Notes under the pieces: generated by a model
Told to the model about the DNA's origin: nothing
Database searches by the model: none
What the model saw: only the letters and a program-made list of their open reading frames with translations
Source: Epiperipatus broadwayi
Taxonomy: Eukaryota; Onychophora; Udeonychophora; Euonychophora; Peripatidae
Reading direction: 5' to 3'
DNA: 64,000 nucleotides
Assembly (NCBI GenBank): GCA_028023455.1
Contig: JAQFVV010006551.1
Location: forward strand, 291,001 to 355,000
Shown here: positions 46,401 through 57,257 of the stretch, piece by piece
Numbering within the stretch: position 1 is the first letter of the stretch
How the letters are laid out: every line of letters starts with the position of its first letter
Program-made: the position numbers and the translations under genes

Positions 46401-46889
46401 TTTTAATCGATAGAGAGAATTGAATAACATAACGCAAGTAAAATTTTTGATAAAAAAAAATATCTTCTGTATTTTTTAAAAAACGAAATAGTAATGAAAT
46501 AGGAAATAATATTAAATATAACAAAGATAAAATAAAAGATGAATAGAATATAAATTATAAAAGTAAACTAGGTATTTAGTATATTGTTTTGAAAAAAAAT
46601 TTTGTTGAATATAATTTTCAGAATTGAAGTCACAAAATTAAAAAAAAGATGTCAAATATTATCCACAAGATTAATTATATTAAGAATAAATGTCTCAAGA
46701 GAAAATAAATATGCTGCACAACAGGAGATAAATAAATCAAGTTTAAATAGGAAAAATTATTAAAATAAAGAAATGTTAGCTATTTTTAATGATTGTAAGG
46801 AAATAATGGGATTAATTAATAAAATACTTGAGGATATTAAAGAAAGTGGAAGAAAATTTTTTTGAAAATATATAAAAAATAGAAATATG
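46401..46889. other. AT-rich DNA, possibly LINE-derived
   Basis: No clear motif. Confidence 0.3.
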
Positions 46890-47050
46890 TCATCATCATC
46901 ATCATCACCCATTATCAATCCACTGCAGGATGAAGGTCTCTCCAAGTTTAATCCATCTTCTCCGATCTTTAGCTTCTCTTGTCTACATCACCCCTGCACA
47001 CTTTCTTATTTCATCCATCCATCTCACATGTGGTCTCTTTCTGGGTCTTA
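46890..47050 (-). pseudogene. RTE-type LINE 3' end, minus fragment
   Basis: Antisense copy of the LINE C-terminus plus (TGATGA)n tail, homologous to 11811-11960. The minus strand reads RRDARN-like remnants of 'W..LGE.F' and a break at 'agacccag'. It stops abruptly at 47050. Confidence 0.65.
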
Positions 47051-47097
47051 GAAATATGTATAACAATTTATTTATTTATCAATCACTGTTATTTGTG

Positions 47098-47916
47098 ACA
47101 ATCATTATGGAATCACCGCTATACATGCACTATCTGAATTTATAATGTTTTGAGGAAACTCTTATAAAATCTTTTGAAAAGATAGGATGAATCAAATTAT
47201 CTTTTTACCTGAATGTATGTGTATAGGCAAATATTAGGCATTTAGAAATTACAGCACAGAAATCTTCATTAATTACTTTTAATTCCATTTACAATGCATT
47301 AATAAATTATTTTTGTCCGTTATGGATCTGAGACTTGGACACTTAATAAAAGAGCAATACAGAGACTTTAGACCATTCAAAGAAGTATGGAGAGATGCAT
47401 GTTGGGAATAACAAGAAGAGATGGAAAACATAATATATGGGTAAAAGAACAAACTGATGTTACTGACCTCATTGAAAAAATTAATAGACTGAAGTGGAGT
47501 TGAGCTGGACATATTGCTAGAATAGATAATAATAGATGGACAATTGAAATCTTAAACGGGATTCCAAGCGATTGTAAAAGACTTAGAAAGAGACCACATA
47601 TGAGATGGATGGATGAAATAAAAAAGTATGCAGAAGTGATGTGAAGAAGAGAAGCTAAATATCAGAGAAGATGGATTGAACTTGGAGACCTTCATTCTGA
47701 AGTGGATGGATAATTGTTGATGATGATGTTTCAATAAATTATTTTGTTTTTTATTTCTAAATGCTTAAGATTTTCCTATTACTTTACATTTAGGTAATCA
47801 AGATAATTTGATTCATCTTATTCTTTCAAAAGACTTTAGCTTGTGCTTAGAAAAATGTGTTTCCTCAAAACTTTATAAATTTAAACAGTACCATGTGTGA
47901 TTCTCTAATGATTGTT
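47098..47916. repeat. Inverted arms flanking a LINE fragment
   Basis: 47098-47250 and 47750-47916 are inverted copies sharing 'gttttgaggaaac', 'atgaatcaaattatct' and 'gcatttagaaat'. They enclose the plus LINE fragment 47290-47715. The arms do not belong to the LINE as far as I can see, and may be an older element split by it. Confidence 0.6.
47290..47715 (+). pseudogene. RTE-type LINE RT C-terminus, plus fragment
   Basis: The plus strand reads YGSETWTLNKRAIQRL at about 47322, then SMERCMLGITRRDGKHN, a KINRLKWS/AGHIARID block with one stop, RKRPHMRWMDEIKKY, and RRWIELGDLHSEV, ending near 47710. This is the classic late RT block of RTE-like LINEs, with two stops. Its (TGATGA) tail follows at 47716. 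Confidence 0.82.
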
Positions 47917-48341
47917 AAAAATTAGGAATGTAATAGAAAGGTAAATATTTGACAATGAGTAAAGAGAACTTATCAGTAGGGAAAGAATACCATTGTTTTT
48001 AAACAATCATGGAATGAATGTAAAAAAAAAATAGTATGAAGCAAAAGAATATAACAATCATAAAAATCTGTAAACTCAGAAATATTCAATTTATTAAAAA
48101 TGAATTGACTAGAGCAAAAAAATTGAAAAATGGAAAGATGAGAGTTGTAGATATTTGCTTCTGAAATGTCAATAAATCTGGAAAATAGAGTTAAAAATGT
48201 TTAATTTAAAAGTTTTAATATTTTAAAATCAGAAATAGAGAGCAAAGACTTCAAGTACAGATACAGTATTATTATCTCAAAACATGGAATTTAACTTTTC
48301 TTTTTCCACTGGGTTTAGATGAGTCAATATGGCATCACATT
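47917..48341. other. AT-rich DNA, no gene seen
   Basis: Nothing recognised. Confidence 0.45.
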
Positions 48342-48679
48342 ATATGATCTGTATTAATATATTGTACATGCTTAAACCTGCATTTATATATGTAATATGT
48401 GCAGGGTTCGAACTCAGACTTTCACACAACCCACCACTCTCAGTGCCATCTCATATTGCTGACCCACCTGATCACACACATGTTGAAAAGATAAATAATC
48501 ACCAATATACGTATTTCATGCTAAATCAGCAATCATCAGTTGGTCTAGATTACTATTCTCACACACATATATATAATCAGTACTCAGTGTGATCAGGTGG
48601 GTCAGCAATATGAGATGGCACTGAGAGTGGTGGGTCATGTGAAAGTCTGAGTTCGAACCCTGCACATATGATCTGTATT
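48342..48679. mobile_element. Family C mirror element with 14-bp TSD (copy C4)
   Basis: Element 48356-48665 lies between perfect repeats atatgatctgtatt at 48342-48355 and 48666-48679. Arms of about 80 bases (48399-48478 and 48587-48665) are inverted copies with few mismatches. Each carries a tRNA-like B box (GAGTTCGAACCC pointing outward). The left end has about 40 further bases; the right end stops inside the arm. The hammerhead lies in the central part (48501-48544). Confidence 0.88.
48501..48544 (-). ncRNA. Type I hammerhead ribozyme, family C (copy C4, best preserved)
   Basis: On the minus strand: stem I ACCAA; core CTGATGA; T; stem II TGCT-GATTT-AGCA (four perfect pairs); T; GAAA; stem III, where ATACGTAT is a loopless eight-base palindrome; cleavage triplet ATA; stem I TTGGT. 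Stem I is five perfect pairs. All invariant bases of CUGANGA...GAAA are present. Confidence 0.75.
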
Positions 48680-49017
48680 GAAAAAGATAAATCATTACAA
48701 TATGTTTCCTCGTATGTTATAAGAATACTTGTAATACATATTATTTTTTAATGTCCACATTATTTAAACTAAAAATATGCATTTCTAAGCTAAAAGTTCA
48801 TTTTCAAAACAATCAAAATAGAAAAAAATATGATACCCTATATCTTATAATATCTGGACACTATTGTGACAAAGATAATGATGAAGGAAAATCTTGTGAT
48901 CAAATAGTATAATATTTATAACATACTTTTAAAACACTAGTTTAATTTTACTAAACTACATGAATAATATTTATGGATTCACAATTGCATCTGATATCTA
49001 TATGATTCTATATTAAA
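48680..49017. other. AT-rich DNA, no gene seen
   Basis: Nothing recognised. Confidence 0.45.
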
Positions 49018-49365
49018 AGTTTAGGTATTTACAAATAATCCCAGATACCAATGATAATTATGGATATTTAAAAAAATATTTAAAATATCACTTAAAAATT
49101 CCTGTTAACTTTAAACAATAGCAGTAAATATATTATAAATTAAGGTTAGGTTTAAATATTGAATCTGTGAGCTTAATAAATGAAAGATTAATCCTAACCC
49201 TAACACTAATCTCAATCGAAACCTAACCCTAAACCTACCTCTAATCCTAATTTATAATACATTTATTTCAATTTTTTTAAAAATTAGCAGGAATTTATAA
49301 TACATTTACTGACTTTTTTAATATCCATAATCAACCTTTGCTTCCAGGATTATCCGTAAGTACCA
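49018..49365. mobile_element. MITE-like palindrome with telomere-like centre
   Basis: Inverted ends (left 'aggtatttacaaataatccc', right complement 'ggtacttacggataatcctg') continue inward with diverged but alignable arms ('attatggatat', 'aattcctg', 'tattataaatta'). The centre (about 49190-49250) is a run of CCTAACCCTAA-like hexamers. No coding capacity; superfamily unknown. Confidence 0.6.
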
Positions 49366-49608
49366 AAATTTATTTTCAAAATAAATGGGAATAATAAATA
49401 TAGGAGTTTGATACTCAAATGTAATTATGATATTAAATTTGTATAGCAAAACAAGTCTTGGAAATATTGTTCCCTTTTTATGAAAAAGTTGAATTCTTAA
49501 ACAGTGTCATCAATTCATTTATTGATGATTCTCAATGGCTAAAAAACAGATAAGCAGGAAGTTTGCTTTTTAAAGACAAATGTTTATTATCAACAATATT
49601 AGTGATAT
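49366..49608. other. AT-rich DNA, no gene seen
   Basis: Nothing recognised. Confidence 0.4.
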
Positions 49609-49716
49609 ATGAAAACCATAAACAATGAACATTGCCAATTGCTCAACAAGCTTTGTGATAAATGCTTAGCTAGAGAAAGCATTTAAAATATCTCTGTCAG
49701 GAACTGCCCTCACAAA

Positions 49717-49757
49717 CCTCTGACTATGGTTTCATGCTTTGGCACTCCTCAGAGAGG
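49717..49757 (-). ncRNA. Hammerhead motif, family D (D2 left arm)
   Basis: CCTCT, CTGAGGA, GTGC-CAAA-GCAT, GAAA, ACCATAGT (palindrome with one change), C, AGAGG on the minus strand. The core is intact. Confidence 0.65.
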
Positions 49758-49788
49758 CTCTAGGGTAGGTTCAGACACTACCCTAGCA

Positions 49789-49829
49789 CCTCTCTGAGGA
49801 GTGCCAAAGCATAAAACCATGGTCAAAAG
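49789..49829 (+). ncRNA. Hammerhead motif, family D (D2 right arm)
   Basis: CCTCT, CTGAGGA, GTGC-CAAA-GCAT, AAAA in place of GAAA, ACCATGGT, C, AAAAG. One core change and a broken stem I. Confidence 0.55.
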
Positions 49830-49989
49830 TTTGTGGGGATGGTTACTGACAGAGATATTTTAAATGCTTTCTCTGGCTAAGCATTTATCACAAAGCTTGT
49901 TGAGCAACTGGCAATGCTCATTGTTTATATCTTACAAGCTTAAGAGAATTGGGTCATGTGATCTATGACTCTTATTATGAAAAACCATA

Positions 49990-51167
49990 GTTTTTGAAAC
50001 AGCACATAAAAAAGACAGTTTTTATTATGAATTTTTTATCAGTGCATATTTTATTTTATAATCAATTAAATAAAAGTACATAATAAATATTTTTTTTATT
50101 TAGTTAAGTTTTAAAAATAATATTCAATAATAAATTAAACAATATGTTTAAAAATATTTTTAAGCATTTGTTGTTTCTTAATAGTAAAAATGGCACAACT
50201 TTTATTACAGTCTTGAATTTCTATCGCATATAAAATACACTTTTTTTAAAACAAGTAAATATAAGTAATGAATTTAAATTATTTATTTGATTAGTCAATT
50301 AATTTTTTAATTAATATTTGCTAAAAGTTATACTTAAAATAATACTTTAACTAGGAGGGGGGGATGATATTCAATGCTCAACCCTCCAGGGCTCACTCTA
50401 TTTACCTATACAGTTTTGGCATAACTTATGGAAAATTTTTTATTTTAACTCTGTCTTTTATACAATATATATAAAACATTTTTGAAATTCCAATAGTATT
50501 ATATTAAAGTTGGATAAAATTACAAAAAAAATGGTACCAAACTTCTAAATGTAGGACTTAAAATTCCCTGATTAAATGCATATTTGAAATCAAACATTTT
50601 ATTAGTAAAAAAAAAAAAAGAAATATTAGAAGAATGCAGTAACAAAGAGTTTCTTATTAATGCTTTCAATTATATTTTTCCAAAGACAAAAAAATAATAT
50701 TGAAAGATTCAAATATCTTAAGCTTTTCCCCAATTTTCAAACCCAATCTAATGTGTTTTATAAAATTGTCATTTCCTTTTCTTACATAGTCTCTAGAAAT
50801 ACATTTAATTTAAAGAAATTTAAAAAAAAAACATTTATAATGTACATTTATATATTTTAATAAAAGCTATACAATTACTAATAAAATTAAATTATAAATC
50901 CACATTAACTACTTCACAAAATGAACTTTTATTCTTTTTTATGCATATTTAATTGGGTTAAAGCAAGTTTATTGTTAAATATAAGTAATAATTAATATTT
51001 CTTCAGAACATTGGATTTTTTTTACTATAGATGCTGTTTCTACAAGATTTTTAGCAACCGTTTGTACATATTTTAATGGTGGTCAGATAGGAGAAATTTA
51101 CATCTAAGATCTTTTGAGAACTGTGTCAAATGGGTCTATTTCAATTTCACTTATTTTATAGATTATA
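49990..51167. other. 1.2 kb of AT-rich DNA, nothing recognised
   Basis: The 66-codon frame at 50660-50860 shows no motif. Confidence 0.5.
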
Positions 51168-51655
51168 GGATAGAGCAAGGGTGGGCAATTATTTTGGCTC
51201 GAGGACCACAGAGGTTGGCAGATGGCCGCATTGGAGGGCACTTTGTGGAAGTGAAGATTAGCGGAAGACCACACATTTTTTCATGACACAATAAACACAC
51301 TGCTTTATTCCCTATATTTCCAAAGAAATATTTGTTTGTCCATTCTTCATTAAACACATGACATTCACCACTGATTTTACATTTTTTCGAAGGGTTCATG
51401 GTTTCACTAAAGCTGGAAATGTATATATTTGCTAATGCAAAGACAAAATTGAAATTAACCAGATCAACTGGAAAAGCACTGCACATTGTATCTACACTGA
51501 ACATGTGTATTGATGTGACCATCCTAGTGGAAAATACGAGATGAATCTTCAGTCGTGCATGGGAAGAAAATCTCAGTTCAAAGCGGATTTTTCTGATTAT
51601 CTTGGTGGGCTACATGTGGCCCTCGGGCCACTATTTTCCCACCCCTGGGGTAGAG
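51168..51655 (-). mobile_element. hAT transposon internal-deletion remnant with 8-bp TSD
   Basis: Element 51176-51647 has hAT-like terminal inverted repeats (left CAAGGGTGGGCAA, right complement CAGGGGTGGGAAA, continuing GGC.CGAGG.CCAC). It is flanked by ggatagag and gggtagag, a near-perfect 8-bp duplication as hAT elements make. On the minus strand the frame from about 51399 reads MNPSKKCKISGECHVFNEEW, TNKYFF, GNKAVCLLCHEK. This is the N-terminus and BED-like zinc finger of a GTF2IRD2/ZBED-like hAT transposase. It then jumps straight into the terminal repeat, so most of the transposase is deleted. Non-autonomous and old. Confidence 0.8.
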
Positions 51656-51899
51656 GATAACTATGTATTATTAACATGATTCAGTTTCATAAATTTTGCA
51701 TATCCAAAAATCATCATGTACAAATGATAACAAAATGCAATCTGTAATTAAAAAAATTACAAGATCATAGTTATTAAGTAAAAGTAAAAATAAAGTAATT
51801 AATGAGCTAGTTAATTGTGGATTCATTATTGTAATTTCAATATGCTACAAGGTATTTTCTAATATAATAATTGTAAAAATAACCTGAAAATTGATAGAA
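51656..51899. other. AT-rich DNA
   Basis: Nothing recognised. Confidence 0.4.
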
Positions 51900-52700
51900 A
51901 AGATCTTAATGGTAAAATGCCAGAAGTATTTATATATGATTATCATATAAGTGATAGTTTATTTGTTATTTTACATCAGATAGAAATGAATAATAAAGTA
52001 TTTATATTTGCCTTTTATAGATGTAAAGAATGAATAGGACAGAGAAAACAGAAATATATTGTGGATAATTATGGGAATGGAGTGAGAACTAATAGATTTG
52101 AAATGGATCTGATTTAAAAGCTATATAAAAATAATTACTATATTTATTTATTAGGAAATATAATGTCAATTAGAATTAAAAGTAATGTGGGTCTAAAACA
52201 GAGATATCCTGTTTCTACTTATATTTTTTTTACTATATTTAAGAAAAGTGGAAATTATAATAAAAGGATTTAAAAAGGTGTTAAAATATCTTTTATGAGT
52301 GATAAAAGATTGTATATTTTATCAAATAGTTTTTTCCTGGTTATATAGGAGATTTGAAAATACTTTTAGAGACTTGGGAAAATATAGGCATAAAAAAAAG
52401 ATTTATTTTTAAGAACAAAAGTAAAAAATGAATCATTTTATGTTTGTTTTAGAAAAACAAATATTAAAAAAAGAAATAAATATAAGTATTTAAGAACTAT
52501 TGTGAGTAACCAAAAAGATTACTTTAACCATTGTGTAATAACAATGTTAAATAATGCAAAGAGAGAAAAAAAACTGATAAAGAAATTAGGACTGTTTCAA
52601 TATATCAAAAACAATATAGTAGGAAATTACAGTTCAATATACATACAAATTGTGAATTGTAAGCTCATAAAAATATTAAATATTTTAAAGGTAACTTAAA
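51900..52700 (+). pseudogene. Decayed LINE reverse transcriptase
   Basis: Across stops the plus strand gives IRIKSNVGLKQRYPVSTYIF near 52170, matching the RT motif B region of non-LTR elements (normally 'V....G..QG.PLSP.LF'). Then a possible motif C zone near 52310 has lost its aspartates. The 65-codon frame 52502-52699 (FNHCVITMLNNAKREKKLIK) fits the RT thumb region, where 'HI..V..KA' helices follow. Clade uncertain. Confidence 0.5.
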
Positions 52701-54554
52701 AAAATAAAATGGCATGCAATTGGATGTAGATATGTAGACAGTAAATAAAGCAATTCAAAAAAGATGAGATAATCAAATTTTACATGAAGAAGTAAAAAAA
52801 AAACAATTTACAAATGTTTTGTTTACAGATTTTTAAAAATAACTGAAATTGTTTTTAATTTTGTTTTAAAGAATCAATAAACAAGACAATGGAATGTGCT
52901 AATGAATTGAACATATATTTTGTGTCAGTTTATCAACACAAAGTTGGGAAAAATGGGTATTTTTTTATTTTCATACTATGAAGATTATTAATTTCTTAAA
53001 TAATAAAAATTGGTACAGAAAAACATATTAAAAACCAGAGTTTAAGAAATAGAAAGTATATATGAAAACTTTGAAAAAATAAACATTATTAGGAACAATT
53101 CATTTTATGGTACTAATAAGGAATGTAATCTATTCCTTCCAGCTCAACAATAACACTGATACTACAGGATATAATTATAAATAGAATATTATGAGAAGTT
53201 TATTTTTTACATAAAGAAAATTATATTAATCATTTATTACTAGAATATATTTACAATCAAAAAGAATGAAAATAATGAGTTTATAGAAAATTAAGTAAAC
53301 ATTGACAGAAAAAAGCTTGTTTTTATTTTTAAAAATGGAATGGGGTAATTGTTGAGTGGTAGTGGAAATTCTATAGGCATAAGTTTAATTTGGAATATAT
53401 AGAGGTTACAAAATGATAATGAGAAAATATGGAAACTAATAAGATTTTTGGATTGTGTATAGGCTCAGAAAGTCCTGATTTGAAAAACGAGGAAGCATAT
53501 TTCATTACATCACATAATATTAAGCAACTTTATTTAAAAAAAAAAAATTGTTTTAATGGAATTCTAATTTACAAAAGGCTAAAAAAAAAAAAAAAAAAAC
53601 ATAATTAGTATTATAAAGTGTCATTATCTGTAGTATTTAGCATGAATAATGTGAAGAAAAAAAACATATGAAAAAATCTATTTTAAAATGGCAATGTAAA
53701 TTCTCTTCTCTTGACTTATAAACACAAAATTAACTTTTTGTCCGCATTTAAATATATATATAGTTTACATTAAAACGACGCATATATGTTTAAAACCAGT
53801 AAGGATTAGAAAATGAAACATTACCAAATAAATCAGTTAAATAAATAGGTTAAAATTTAGGTTAACCTTAAATAAATAGGTTCCTAATCATTTTAACAGA
53901 TTACATATAGTTTGTTTAACAATTTTCCACTATTAAAAACATTTTAAATTTTATGACAACAAAATTTTAAATAAGAAAAAATGAGCACAGACTTCTATAG
54001 TAACGATTGCATTTAATTACAAAAAAAACATATAACCAAAAATTGTATGTATATACGTATAAGTATTAGAACAATTTAAATAATCTAATTCTTTGTGTAT
54101 ATATATTTATTTGAACAATTTCAATAATTTAGCTCCAAGCTTTAAGATAAAACTTAAATATAAACAAACATCATTTCAAGATCTATAAAATTATAACTGC
54201 ATAAACAATAGAACATTGAGTTAAATGAAAATTATCAACCCAATTGTTAATGAAATTTGTTAAGAATTTAATATTTTAGAAACAACGAAAGCAATATAGA
54301 AAAGATAAAAAAGTTGAAAAAAATTAGTAATTGTGAACCAAGAACTATTTTTTTTATTTTGCTAATATATGGATATTTAATCATTAAATAGTACTAAAAG
54401 AATATACTTTGATTGCAATATATACTCTTTAATCTCAAGAGGACAAATTATGATGAAACTTATAATGTTATAGTTTCCCAAAGTATCTCTTGGTTTATTA
54501 ATAAAAATGTTTTATAAATATAAAAACATCTATAATTTATGAATTTTAATATGC
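52701..54554. other. 1.85 kb of AT-rich DNA, nothing recognised
   Basis: Poly-A runs near 53540 and 53580. No coding trace. Confidence 0.5.
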
Positions 54555-54985
54555 ATGCAACATTTATTTATTTACATATTTATCTATCTTGCCATCTATC
54601 CTTTTAGCTATTCATCCATCCATCCATATATCTAACCATCCTTTAATTTATATATATGTTGATACGAAGATTTACACGGGTTCCATATATATAAGACATA
54701 TTTTGCGGCTTCATCCGTGTTAAAATATTTTAAAATACTGACGTTTCGACTTGGTAACACAAGTCATCCACTATTTTAAAATATTTTAACACGAATGAAC
54801 CCGCAAAATATGTCTTATATATATATTCCCATTTATCCTTCCATCTTTCTATTTATCCATCCATCTAACCATCCTTTTATTTATATATCTATCCATCTAT
54901 TCATCTATCTATCCATATATCCATCCATTTATCCTCCTATCTATCCTTCCATCCATCTATTTATCTGTCTATCTTCAATAAACAC
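54555..54985. repeat. Degenerate (ATCC/ATCT)n tetranucleotide array
   Basis: CCATCTATCCAT-type repeats at 54585-54645 and 54828-54975, interrupted by the foldback below. The 65-codon frame 54795-54992 is a translation of this array. Confidence 0.8.
54688..54828 (-). ncRNA. Foldback with hammerhead-like centre and about 50-bp stem I
   Basis: Arms 54688-54737 and 54773-54828 are inverted copies (one indel, few mismatches). The loop on the minus strand reads GGATGA, stem II ACTTG-TGTTAC-CAAGT, CGAAAC, palindrome ACGT with GTC. If CTGATGA was the ancestral sequence for the decayed tGGATGA, the two arms are the two strands of stem I. It is inserted in the tetranucleotide array. Confidence 0.55.
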
Positions 54986-55623
54986 ATACTAATACAAGAT
55001 ACAAATAAAATAATATTTTTATGGTGAACAATGAAGAAGAAAGCATTATTTTCCACACTTATCAATAGCTGATTGATGAAGATTTGAGTGATTGTTTTTT
55101 TTCTTACTTTACTTTTTAACAAAGAATAGCTACATATTCCTTCATTAACGATTATAGGATGTTTTATGATTGACTTTGGGGCAGATATATGATTAAAAAT
55201 AATAAAAATCTGAATAACAATTTAAGTCTTATATAGCTTTAGATTGAAATCAGTTCATAGAAAATGGTAAGAAAATACTATGAGGACATTTTTATGAATA
55301 TCATTATGTACAAATAATTGAATTTGTAATGTATATGGCTAAATAAAAAAAAGATTGATCATAACTGAAAAAAGACTTTTTAAATTTTAATTAACTTATG
55401 TTTATACTTTTGCAACTATTATAAACATGATGGGCAACATAACAAATAACATGGGTGGAATATTTAATAATATATAAATAACAATGTGGTGAGTTAGAAG
55501 GATTCACCCACTGATTTTGAAACCAATAAATTATCAAGTTCTTCTTACATTTCCAAAAGTTTGATGGTTTTGGAGCAGAATATTGCTTATCTATACACTT
55601 GTATATGTATCAAAATGTATGTA
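54986..55623. other. AT-rich DNA, no gene seen
   Basis: Nothing recognised. Confidence 0.45.
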
Positions 55624-56147
55624 TAAGATTGTGGATGCAATTAATACATGATGGTAGTTCTTGGTACTTTCTTAATGGAGTGTTCTATTGACAGCAGTTG
55701 TGAAATTCTGTTTGACTCTATTCAAGATTTAAAATTTGTGGCAATCAACAAATAACTTTGGGCCTCGTTTTCTGAAATATGTAAAAATTGTCATTTGAAT
55801 ATGAGAGCGCAAATTATTTTATCTTTTGGACCTTGTTTTATTTGAACATGCATTTATATTTAGATACTTAAAATTGCATCTTGGATAAGATTGTGGATGC
55901 AATTAATACATGATGGTAGTTCTTGTACTTTCTTAATGGAGTGTTCTATTGACAGCAGTTGTGAAATTCTGTTTGACTCAATTCAAGATTTAAAATTTGT
56001 GGCAATCAACAAATAACTTTGGGCCTCTTTTTCTGAAATATGTAAAAATTGTCATTTGAATATGAGAGCACAAATTATTTTATCTTTTGGACCTTGTTTT
56101 ATTTGAACATGCATTTATATTTAGATACTTAAAATTGCATCTTATTT
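55624..56147. repeat. 262-bp tandem duplication, two nearly identical units
   Basis: Unit 1 is 55624-55885 and unit 2 starts at 55886 ('taagattgtggatgcaatta'). I count about four differences between them (one deleted G, T/A, G/T, G/A). A recent local duplication with no coding content. Confidence 0.92.
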
Positions 56148-57257
56148 AATAAAAAGTTTTCAGAAATTGGAAAAAAATATCACATATTAAATGGGTCATC
56201 ATTAAAATTTGTGAAATTTGGAATAATATTGACAATTTGTTAAAAAAGCACTCATGGTTTTTATTATGAATGTACAAACATTATAAATAAATATAAAAAA
56301 TGATGAAAAACAACATTAGAGAGATTAATGAGAAATGAGATTAATTATTTATCATAATTAAAGCTATGAAATAAATATATTGGGGGATTTTGATCTATAT
56401 AATACTAAATCATCCATACACTTTAATTGTTACACAATGCTTTATTTACCACCCTCTTTTACAGTTTACAGTTTTGATTGCCCAAACAATCTTCTTCAGA
56501 ACTTTTATATCTCCTAACTTCAACTAATAAGTTATAATTTCTAATAAGTTATAATTTCTTCATTTAAATATATATGGATTGATTTTGAATAAATTAGCAG
56601 TATTTAAAAACTAATATAAGAGACTACGATGTAAAAATTGAAAAATACTTGGAAAATAAATATCTGTAACTTTCAATATGGAGACATAAAATAGATTAAG
56701 TAAAGCCTTATCGAATTTGAAGCAAATCTATGCAAATGATGATACGATTTTAAATAATAAAAATTTACATTTCAAGATTGTTAATATAATTACTAGATTT
56801 AGGTAGGCAGTTCATATTATATATTCAAATATAAAATTAAAGAATAAAAACTGTTAGGAAGGAAGATAATAACAGGAGAAATACTAAAAACAATTAGTTA
56901 AAATTAATAACAATCCTTTTAAAATGTTAAAGACTCCAAAAATGGCTGAGAGATCAATAAGATTGAATAAGATTAAAATTGAATGTTTGAACCCATGTAA
57001 TATGATAATAAATATAAAATAAAAATATAATTTAGATTAAATCATTTAAATTATTTTTTGTAGATTTTAATATGTTTAAAAAATAGTGTTATATGTTTGA
57101 TTTGATATGATATATATTTTTATCTATTGGTATATTATAGCACTGAAGAAAACTGTTGGACAATTGGAAAAAAAGTAAGAAATAATAAAATATATTAAAT
57201 GCATTATATAAAGCACATACAAGACTATGCTATCATATATACATTATGTATATATAT
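56148..57257. other. AT-rich DNA with a hammerhead-like motif and a possible PLE relic
   Basis: Nothing coding that I trust. At about 56970-57010 KIECLNPC resembles the cysteine-bearing start of a PLE GIY-YIG domain, and 57143-57171 reads CTGAAGA, a weak hairpin, GGAAA. Weak evidence only. Confidence 0.3.
56463..56503 (-). ncRNA. Isolated hammerhead-like motif
   Basis: The minus strand reads AGTT (stem I), CTGAAGA, stem II GATTG-TTTGGG-CAATC (perfect five pairs), AAAAC in place of GAAAC, T, GTA, AACT (stem I, four pairs). One core base is changed. No surrounding element recognised. Confidence 0.45.

Larger units (their letters stand above)
49609..49989. mobile_element. Family D mirror element with about 12-bp TSD (copy D2)
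   Basis: Element 49621-49976 is flanked by atgaaaaccata (49609-49620) and atgaaaaaccata (49977-49989), differing by one A. The arms (49621-49785 and 49780-49935) are inverted copies with almost no spacer. The right end has an extra tail ('gggtcatgtgatctatgact'); the left end is truncated. Two outward-pointing hammerheads: 49717-49757 (minus) and 49789-49829 (plus). Confidence 0.87.

Noticed and set aside
49190-49250. Chromosome end
   Set aside because: Telomere-like units are few, degenerate and internal to a palindrome.
54795-54992. 65-codon frame rich in I, P, Y and S
   Set aside because: Translation of the ATCC/ATCT microsatellite.
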